A DNA stretch of 64,000 nucleotides. It comes from Thecaphora thlaspeos. Its lineage: Eukaryota; Basidiomycota; Ustilaginomycetes; Urocystidales; Glomosporiaceae. Where the stretch lies: contig UWYS01000009.1 of assembly GCA_900291925.1 (NCBI GenBank), forward strand, positions 558,001 through 622,000, written 5' to 3'. Positions 53,501 to 61,170 of this stretch are shown here, piece after piece. Numbering within the stretch: position 1 is the first letter of the stretch; every line of letters starts with the position of its first letter. Both the position numbers and the translations under genes were made by a program. A model generated the notes under the pieces. It was not told where the DNA came from. It saw only the letters and a list, made by a program, of their open reading frames with translations, and ran no database searches.

Positions 53501-55843
53501 ATCAACGACGATGGGGCGTCAGCGATCACCAAAATGAGCCGGGAGCCCCCGATCGCGCCGTCGTCGAAGCATAAGCTCGTCGTCGTTGAAGAGGGCAAAC
53601 CGAATGTCACCTACCAGCTCGGCAATTGCATCGGACGCGGGCAGTTCGGCTCGGTCTACCGCGCCCTCAATCTCAACAGCGGACGGATGGTCGCCGTTAA
53701 GCGGATCAAGCTCGACGGGCGTTCTGACGAAGATGTCACGCAGCTCATGAACGAGGTCGATCTGCTCAAGAGCCTGACTCACCCGAGCGTCGTCAAGTAC
53801 GAGGGCCTCGTACGCGGTCTCGAGGTCGTCTCGATCATCCTCGAGTACGTCGAGAATGGCTCGCTCCTGCACACGCTCAAGGCTTTCGGTAACTTCCCCG
53901 AGAAGCTGGTGGCGAGCTACGTGGTCAAGATCCTTGAGGGGCTAAACTACCTCCACGAGCAGAACGTCGTCCACTGCGACCTCAAGGCGGCCAACATCCT
54001 CACCACCAAGAACGGCAACGTGAAGCTCTCCGACTTTGGCGTCTCGCTCAACCTTAAGGCCGTCGAGCAGATGAACAACAAGAACAATGACGCGATCGGC
54101 ACGCCCAACTGGATGGCGCCCGAGGTAATCGAGCTCAAGGGTGTCACCACCGCGGCCGACATCTGGTCGCTCGGCTGCACCATCATCGAGCTGCTCACCG
54201 GAAAGCCGCCGTACTACGACATGCTCGCCATGTCGGCGATGTTCCGCATCGTCGAGGACGACTGCCCGCCGATCCCAGAAAAGTGCTCGGCGCCGCTGCG
54301 GGACCTGCTGCTGCAGTGCTTCAACAAGGAACCCTCGCTCCGGCCAAGCGCCGAGACGCTGTTCGAGCACGAGTGGGTAAGGCAGACTTGGTCCGGCCAT
54401 AAGGAGCTGCGACCTCAGGACAGCGTGCCGTTCCTGCGGCGGATCAGCGCGGACCTGCGCAAGCTCGACCCCAACACGTTCAACCGCGACGCAAGGATGG
54501 CGCAGCCGTACATCGAGCGAGCGTCGTCGTCGTCGCCGCCTACCGTCTCGCGTCCTGGTCTCGACGGCATGCGCTCGCACACCACGCCGGCGGGAAGGGC
54601 CACCGCCGACACCTCGACGCCGATGAGCTCGCCGCCGGTCGGCACAATTGCGCTTCCGAGCGCCGTCGACAGCCAGTCTCTGGCGCACGTTCAGCTGGAG
54701 GGTGGCCGCTCGCCGGACGTCGGAGGGCCCTCGCCGAACGGACTCACGCTGCTCCAGGACCCTTCGCTGCTGAACCTCAGCATCCTCGGCGAGCAGGCCA
54801 AGCCCCACGCCTTCGTCAAGAGCACGTTTAGCAAAGCGGTGAGGTGCAAGATTTGCAGCGAACCCGTCAAGAAGCACGCCGTCCTATGCGAGGAGTGCGG
54901 CCTGGTGTGTCACGCCAGGTGTGCGGGGCACGCTCCTTCGCCCTGCAACCTGCGCGCACAACTTCTCATGTTCCAGGCTCACGCCTCGTTTGACCGGCCG
55001 CGGATCTCGAGCCCTGTCCCGTTGATCGCGCTAGGATCCAACGGCCAGCCGGCCTCTCCCAGCCTCAGCTCCCCGGCGTCGCCGCCGCTCTCGGCCAACA
55101 CGTCGTTCCGGTTTCCCTTTGCGATCAAGCGGACCTCGAAGCTGTCGACTGCCGAGCTCCCGTCGCCGTCCCTGCGGATGGCTGTCGATCAGCAGAGCCT
55201 GGACGAGGTCGCACAGCAAGCTACGCTCGTTGGTGGGCCAGGCGTCGTTACCAAAGGCACCAAGGAGACCGGCCAGCAAGGTTCGGCCAAGCGAAGGCGC
55301 CGCATTTCGCTGATCCCCGGCCGCCGGACGTCTCCGCCCGAGGTCGTAGCCGTGCAACCCGCTTCGGCCAACAGCTCCAACAGCGGACTCCATGGGCAAA
55401 GGCGTCCGAGCTCCGTCAGCTACGGCAGCGTCAGCGGAAACAGCAGTGTCTCGAGCCATGGCGGCGCGATCATGCTCAAGACAACGTCCGACAGCTCCTC
55501 GAGCAACCAGCACCATCACGTCGTGCAGCACCAGCACCCTCGTCAGCCTCTGCAGCATCAGCTCGGCCTTCACCCGCAGGGCATCAGCACACCGCAGCTC
55601 TCGGCTCCCACCGCCCAAGACGGCCAACCCGAGCCGACGCGGTTCCGCCGACGGCTCAGCTCCGGCTTCGGCTTTGGCCAGTCGGAGGTCTCTCTGCATG
55701 GCAACCGTTCGGCCAGCGCCACGATGCGCAAGGGCGTGGACAAGAACGGGCTCGCCACGGGCCAGGTCACGCCGACGCCGATGCTCAGCGAGAAGCGCAA
55801 GTCGAAGCGCAACTCGTCCAAGGCGGACTGCATTGTCATGTGA
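50528..55843 (+). CDS. Cdc15/SepH-like septation kinase with CH domain, C1-like finger and CAAX box
   Basis: Single exon, 1,771 aa from the ATG at 50528. A calponin-homology domain lies at about residues 460-571 (FWKSISDGVLLCLLANRVQPGSV onward). A STE11/Cdc15-type kinase domain spans about 1027-1287: glycine loop GRGQFGSV, VAVK lysine, HCDLKAANIL, DFGVS and GTPNWMAPEV. A cysteine/histidine finger at about 1426-1476 resembles a C1 domain (VRCKICSEPVKKHAVLCEEC, then CHARC). The C-terminus is basic and ends CIVM, a CAAX prenylation signal. The kinase domain is closest by eye to S. pombe Cdc7, Aspergillus SepH and S. cerevisiae Cdc15, which act in the septation initiation/mitotic exit network at spindle poles. 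The rest is Ser-rich and disordered. Catalytic HRD is replaced by HCD. Confidence 0.87.
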   Translation: MAAVKAASITSLDFPPSQSIEAKASLTDFGMSAASRRLRLDSSPSKRPSSSGSPSSKASSIVELAQRRAQRFSGSSPSPPQIPGRRAYNLEPDAAPSEGRSPAGSLSVATGPAAASSSASPSQSPSRAGLRSKTCGDSWSRTSSPIPTAAGRDGDISEDEEATENMLSWMSLTPRPKRVKSREANRKPITSLINLQMASLSTPELHLASDPMLDTEEPSFLRRLGRPSLGKAPVSERNVNANVADSALGSPLHNRTRSSELASKQVPGVAYSSFSAAMNAVETDARPPVPSAYSRSQPDSRPKTFTGAREGRPGSRDGAVSPLLWHNGNPSTETIGPTDGRSTSAAALGNADTWLQRQRRWSINTRSPELKPAPIVDAEDSAIHLASAISATSIATAETGATFLSESDLSIATGHTDTSLGMDQVETLSLSLASLRSARAYLVRELSRLTPSEMGDDSVRIANLAWFTRKADAEARGHNMDSTREMFEFWKSISDGVLLCLLANRVQPGSVDRIDRRDVEWVKADNISRFLRAARDHLGLRSKDLFQTLDLTDGTVEGLLRTSHTILMIEKSCRRPVQNTSTRSRKSSDAYADSSARLSPPATPKSRQESLNSSPDRDARRQQQQRAHANTQQHWREAERKLVSRARPEPLAAEASVKARRRRSGDTGSSVLPAYKMRGASITFADSVKTSSTSSEEETRMPYRDRRLSESAISLTGVAEEEPEDDNGQTDALSLATQPSTSPPNVVGLAETRRGSSESEKSFKSKAATTSASAAAAAHSSVPLARTSSQRRISAELGLGQLPRSVIGSTENLDDYMRSTQISPSRIPPTRRHSARVQAGPSLLNLSRDSLLILGGTSTGSDSFAEGSLAAGSVPRVPFPKSSLQSSDSPGARRIGHHLSLNAGNNGADSFSMVSSASASFAQPSPRYGPRPAHRHMRYSSDLHIPSTTRPVSVGRSPELSSEERSFFAGSSRAHFDSEVGSLYTNTLSSSINDDGASAITKMSREPPIAPSSKHKLVVVEEGKPNVTYQLGNCIGRGQFGSVYRALNLNSGRMVAVKRIKLDGRSDEDVTQLMNEVDLLKSLTHPSVVKYEGLVRGLEVVSIILEYVENGSLLHTLKAFGNFPEKLVASYVVKILEGLNYLHEQNVVHCDLKAANILTTKNGNVKLSDFGVSLNLKAVEQMNNKNNDAIGTPNWMAPEVIELKGVTTAADIWSLGCTIIELLTGKPPYYDMLAMSAMFRIVEDDCPPIPEKCSAPLRDLLLQCFNKEPSLRPSAETLFEHEWVRQTWSGHKELRPQDSVPFLRRISADLRKLDPNTFNRDARMAQPYIERASSSSPPTVSRPGLDGMRSHTTPAGRATADTSTPMSSPPVGTIALPSAVDSQSLAHVQLEGGRSPDVGGPSPNGLTLLQDPSLLNLSILGEQAKPHAFVKSTFSKAVRCKICSEPVKKHAVLCEECGLVCHARCAGHAPSPCNLRAQLLMFQAHASFDRPRISSPVPLIALGSNGQPASPSLSSPASPPLSANTSFRFPFAIKRTSKLSTAELPSPSLRMAVDQQSLDEVAQQATLVGGPGVVTKGTKETGQQGSAKRRRRISLIPGRRTSPPEVVAVQPASANSSNSGLHGQRRPSSVSYGSVSGNSSVSSHGGAIMLKTTSDSSSSNQHHHVVQHQHPRQPLQHQLGLHPQGISTPQLSAPTAQDGQPEPTRFRRRLSSGFGFGQSEVSLHGNRSASATMRKGVDKNGLATGQVTPTPMLSEKRKSKRNSSKADCIVM

Positions 55844-57279
55844 ATACACCTCGACCCAGACTCTCTTTCAACTTCAAATCTCCGCCGCCTCTCTTCTGCC
55901 TTGCCTTTTCTTTTCCCTTCTACCTGCACCCACAACTCGTAGCTCCAATACACGTACTCGAGGGGTCCCTCTTTCGGATCTGATGTCCATTTTCGCCCAT
56001 GCCGTTCGCGGCCATCTCCAGCTAGTGCCCAACATATCATCGGTCTCGACACACGCACTCATTCACACCCACAAACGTACATGGTCCGGACCCTCTTTTC
56101 TCTTCACCTTTTGCATCCTCGGGAAAACGCTACCTGGTGGGCGCGTCGACATCAGTCCGTCCGCCCTACAGTGGGCGCGATCTATTCATCTTTCTACCCC
56201 ACTCCGCTAATCAGCCCTTGCCCGTTACACGTGCTGCTCCGGCCCACACACACAAACTCATTTGTACGACTACACGATGGCGTCCTGCCACCTTGCCGCC
56301 TTCTGCCCCAACACATCGCATCGACATCACTTGCTCCGTCTTCCCTTTACCTACATATTACTCCCCACCTGACCCACGCGGTCGGTCTTTTGCGAATGCC
56401 CCTCCCCTCTGATTTTCCTCTGAGGGTGAAGAATGTCGAGGACGGACGCACGGTGATGGCGCGACCCGCCGTCCACCGCGTCCTGGATGTATACGAATAG
56501 CTTGGAGGATGCCCCCCTTCCCCTTTCCCCTTCTCAGCCTCCCCCCTCATGAGTTGAAGAAGCGGTGGACAGGGGTACGGAAATCACTCAGCTCTTGACG
56601 AACCCCGGATTGTCACTTGATGATGAATCCACCAGCACACCACCCCCCTCGTCATCTGGCTGTTCTCTTCGGCGAATCGCGTATCGAGGGGAGAAACTCC
56701 ACCCCGCTGACAGCTTTCGTGCCGTGACGCCTGATAGGAGCGTGCTTTGCGCTTGACGTTTGCCTGCGACGACCATGACGAGAGCCGAGAGTGGTCCGAC
56801 GCAGAAGAAGCGCGAAAATGACCCATTAAAGTACCGCCGTCCCGGCTCCGACCGACCACCAGAGAAGCATAGACATATATTGCGGCAGAAGGCAGGAAGG
56901 CCTCTGAGCTCGAGGAAGGCTCCCGGCCCGCCAGAGCGGGACGGACGAGCGCAGACGAGAGCGGCAAGGGAGGGATACAGGGTGGGCAGAAGACAAAGAT
57001 GCGGTCTAGGCCGCAGAGGGAGATGGAGATGGAGGGGAGGAGGGTGGAGAAACGCCGTGAGGCGGGCGAGCTACGTGGCAAGGTGGGTGGCCGGCAGCAC
57101 CCAGACGCCCACGCCGCGTCGCCACATGACGCAGACCGTGGCACCATCGCCAATCACGCGCGCGAGGAAAAGAAAGACACGATTCGGAGTGCTTGCTATC
57201 TTTGTTTGCGGCGTTGCATGGTATCTTTTATGTTTATTCCACGAGGGGAAGGGGACATTTGAGAAGGAGGAGACAGAGA

Positions 57280-57331
<52 letters not shown>

Positions 57332-57559
57332 GATGGAGGTCTAGGTCGAGGAGAGTACAACCGATGCATGTGTGCGGTGTGTGATGCGATGTAAGCGAGA
57401 ATTAACAAAGCATGGACGAGCGATGAGAGACGTAGCACGGAAATATGGTAATTACAAAGAGTAGTGGTTCGAGAGGCGGGGTCGCATCAAGATTGGAACG
57501 ACCCTTACTCTGGCTCACCCTGTCGTAGTTGGACGAAGTTTGTGCGGAGCATCGCCGTA
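55844..57559. other. Convergent intergenic region
   Basis: 1.7 kb between the kinase stop and the MFS transporter stop. Pyrimidine-rich sequence directly follows the kinase. A (GA)n tract is at about 57278-57329. Open frames on both strands are short and biased; I see no supported gene. Confidence 0.45.
57272..57330. repeat. (GA)n microsatellite
   Basis: An uninterrupted GA run of over 40 bp preceded by GACAGAGAGAGGGA. It is intergenic, unlike the larger GA tract inside VPS45. Confidence 0.9.
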
Positions 57560-59545
57560 CTACGCCTCAATATCGTTAGGAGCATGGTGGCTCTTATCCG
57601 TCCTATGACCTGAATTCTTCTTCCTATCCTCTGCCAGACTCTGGGCGAATTTAGACCTGGACCTGATCCATTCTCCCTTCCAGTAGAACAGGAAGATGGG
57701 CGCCGTCACTAGGAAGGCGAGGAAGCCGAGAAGTGAGGCGGCCCATTGGTAGCCCAGGTTGTTGAAGAGTGGCGTCGAGTACATCGTTGCGATACCAGCT
57801 AGACCGTTGCGCATAAATGCATTTCCACCCGATGCCGAGGAGGAGTAGGGACCGTAGGCTGCCATCTGTTGGAAAGGAAGAGGTGGAAGGAGGCGTTAGA
57901 GAGAAGGATCTCAAGAGGTGAAGAGCCGGGTAGGAGGGCCGAACGTACCATATATCTGCGGAGACGCGAGGAGAAAAGGGCAAGAGGGGAATAAGAAGCA
58001 GCGCGTTTGACCTCGGTCAGCTCATCGTGTTTGACCTCTGGACCGCTGGATCAGGGATAGTAACGTACTCGATCGTGGAGTGGTAGATGGCTAGATTTGC
58101 GATGGCCACGAGGACGGAGAAGAGCATAGGAGCGATCCAGGGCGTGACGGAAGGGCCAAAAGAGGTCCATGCGAAGCCGAATAGGCCAATTCCTTCGAGC
58201 GGCGCGAGGAAGAGAAGCCACCAGAGACGCGACTCGGGCGCAAGAGAGTCCGGGTCTCGCTTTCGCATCTTGTCGTGCTTGCAGATAGGATAGAGGTACG
58301 AAAAGACGGCAATAAAGTAGCCAACCCAGATGGGGACGAAGGTGGTGGCGGTCAGGGGAGCCTCGAAGCCCCACTGCTCGTAGACGAGCATCTGTGCGGC
58401 GCAAGTGGACCAATCAGAGGGTAATGAGTGTCAGCGGGAAAGAAGACAAGACAATGGAGGTGGTGTTTGTGCGTCGGTGGGTGTGGGCAGCACTCGTGCG
58501 GGCGCGGCGGAGGTCAGGCAGGACAAGGCGACAGGACACTCACGAAACCCTCCATGAAGATAAAGATGAGCGCATCCGAGAAGCCCGAGAGGAGCGAGCA
58601 GCAAAGGACGATAGGCTCAGTGGCAAGCATGTAGAAGGGCCGGAACATGGTGGTGAGGACTCCGTGCGTGGTGAAGCGCTTATCCTTGAGCTCGTTGGGG
58701 CCCCAGACGTCTTCGCCGTCCTCTTCCCTCCTTCTCTTGGCCTCGCGGTCGAGGAGGATGTTAGATCGCGTCTCGGGGACCGTGAGGAAGTGGAGCGCCT
58801 GCACGAAACCGCCAAAGATGAGCTGGAGCCAGAAGATCCAGCGCCAGGAGAGGTAGGCTTCGGAAAAGGGCCCAATGATGGGACCAATCGACGAGCCTCC
58901 GACCGAAGAGAAGACGACGTAAAGAACAGGGATGGATTGGTCCTCAGGCTCCCACAAGTCGGCCACCATGCCGATGGTGACGGAACCGCCGGCGCTCGAG
59001 AGGCCGCCGAGGATCCTGCCGACGATGACGCTACCGTAATTGGGTGCGAGGGCGCAGGGGAGCTGCCAGATGTTGACGAGGAGCAGACTGAGCTGCATGA
59101 TGGGTTTCCTTCCGAGCTCCTCGGACCAGGGAGCCCAAAGCTCTGAACCAAAGGCATAGGCGATCAGGAACACGGCCTGACCTACCCTCGCCGCCTGTTC
59201 ACTGATGCTGAAGTGCTCCGCGAAGAGTTTGACGCCGTTGGCGTAGACGCCCGTGTTGAAGTTCATGCTGAGCTGGATCCAGAAGATGACGGTGATGATC
59301 CACCACTTCTTCCAGGTGGGGAAGCTGTAGCCGAGCTTCTCGTAGACGCCCGGATCGGACATCTTGAGCTCACGCTTGCCTTTCGGGTTCGAGTCGGACC
59401 TCTTTGTCTTTTCGTTGTCGGTGCCGGAGCGCTGGACGGTGCCTGTGTGGCTATCGCCATCGTCGCGGCTGGTGGTCTCATGGACGGTGCTGGTGCCGCT
59501 GGCGACCGTGGGCGAGAGCCGACCGGCCTTCTTCTCGTCGGCCAT
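57560..59545 (-). CDS. Major facilitator superfamily transporter (DHA1 drug:H+ antiporter type)
   Basis: Four minus-strand exons: 59545-58544, 58391-58069, 57955-57949 (7 nt), 57865-57560 (1,638 nt, 545 aa). The 70-residue hydrophilic N-terminus is followed by 12 membrane helices in two halves. MFS motifs are visible: WSEELGRKPIMQLSLLL after helix 2, PNYGSVIVGRILGGLSSAGG in helix 4 and GPIIGPFSEAYLSWRWIFWL in helix 5. The last helices follow PYSSSASGGNAFMRNGLAG. This is the pattern of the fungal DHA1 (Flr1/Tpo-like) group. The tail is basic and hydrophilic. Members export drugs, polyamines or metabolites at the plasma membrane; the substrate is not predictable. The 7-nt exon restores the usual spacing before helix 11. 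Confidence 0.9.
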
Positions 59546-61170
59546 GACGAGAGTTCGTTCTTCGAGGAAGGGCGAGCTGGAGGTTGGGTTGTTGCGGTTG
59601 TCGGCGTCGCTACGGTCGATGGGTGGTCGACGAAAGATGCGGGGGATGGTCGTGGTCCAAAGGTTAGGTGAGGGGACCCGTAGGGGAGAGAAGACGAGGG
59701 GAAAACCGGGGCTCCAGGCGGAGTACGCTCGAGGAGCTGCTCTTGTAAAGGCTCAAGCTCGGGCTTCCGGCCAGCTAGGTCCGAGAGGTTGGAGACTGGA
59801 GCGAAAGGCAGGCGGTCTGCGGGGCAGTCTCAACGGTGACGATGCAGAACTTAGCGCTGTGTGGAGAGCTCGACGCAGGTCGGGCACAGGCAGAGGGCCT
59901 ACGTAAAGCGAGCTAGTCTTCCAAGGACAAGGCTCGATCGAGAGAGGTAGGCAGGCGGAGGGGAAGGGAAGACTTCTATAGGCGCTGTGATGGCATTCGA
60001 TGAAAAGCCGCGGACCAGTGGCTTCGGCGGCACGGGACATATTAGAGCGCCGGCGGAGGCGGAGACGACCGGCAAAGTCAAAGGTGATGGGCAGAGCGGC
60101 GCATGGCGAAGACTTACGCAATCGACGCCTGTCGTTTGTCGCCTCAGGGCGAAACCCTGTAACTACAATACTCAGCATGAGCTGACACGATGGTCACGGC
60201 GACGCTAGCCGTTTCCGGTCGCGGTGCCAAAGGGCCGGCCTCTTGTTGCGCTTTTGGACGTGTTCATCGCCACCAGATGGCATACAGTTGTAGACTGATG
60301 CTGCTGTGGCGGTGCTATTGCCGACGTCTTGGCACACGGGGAAAGAGGTCGTGATGGCCGCCTGCCTTCGCACCTGCTGTTTGTGGGGATACTCTAACAG
60401 GGATCGTACAGAGTAGTCTTGAGTGGTGCATGATGCATCTTGTCAGGCTGGAGGGGTTACGCAAGGATGCAGGCATTCGGTGGTGCTGCTGCTGCGGCCG
60501 ACTCACAGTCAAGGTAGTCGAGATGGACCCTGACGACAGCATGCGGACGACGGCGGTACGGCCCTCAGATAATCGCACCCTTCGGTCTCATCGAAGCGCC
60601 CGTTGCCCGTCCATGTCGAAGCGAGCACTCCATTCCTTGCTGTCGATCGAAGAGCGGATGGAGGCCATCTCAGCAGCGAGACCAAGTCGACAGGTTGCTT
60701 GGACAGCACCGGTGCTCTTGTACAGTACTGTAAGTACTAGTACGCACGGTGCTGTACGCCTCGACGTACTTAGCCGCTCAAGATGGCCTGTTACGCAGTA
60801 AATATCTAAGGATCGCTCCAAGGCAAGAGGGGACAAAAACAAGCACCGGCTGGACGGCGAGCTGTCATGACGCGCGGGCGATCCAACAACTCTCCGATGG
60901 ATGCGCCGTTCAACGCAAGCATCGGAAGCATCGGATCGCAAATTGAACCATGAAAGCGAGCCATGTCGATGTCGATGCATCATGACCCATCGCCGCTGTC
61001 TCCCCTGCTAGCAGGTCGAGCATCGGGGTCGCCAACCAGACGCGGCGCGAATGTATGCATGCGCCCGATGCAGAATGGCGTGCTCATAAAGGCAGAAGCG
61101 GCTAGCGGTCTATATGGCAGGGCAAAGTGGAGCGATAGAAGGTTAGTACAACGCGCAACGACACGCCTGC
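59546..61170. other. Intergenic region upstream of the MFS gene and downstream of the WDR48-like gene
   Basis: 1.6 kb, the promoter side of the transporter. No supported gene. It contains TACAGTACTGTA, a 12-bp palindrome at 60721-60732, beside a second GTACTAGTAC-like palindrome at about 60735-60744. Confidence 0.45.

Noticed and set aside
53942..54877. Minus-strand open frame of 311 codons under the kinase domain
   Set aside because: It is exactly antisense to the kinase catalytic domain; high GC at third positions creates open shadows here.
56584..57153. Minus-strand open frame of 189 codons between the kinase and MFS genes
   Set aside because: Ser/Pro-rich with no motif, overlapped by plus-strand frames of equal length; no splice or start support.
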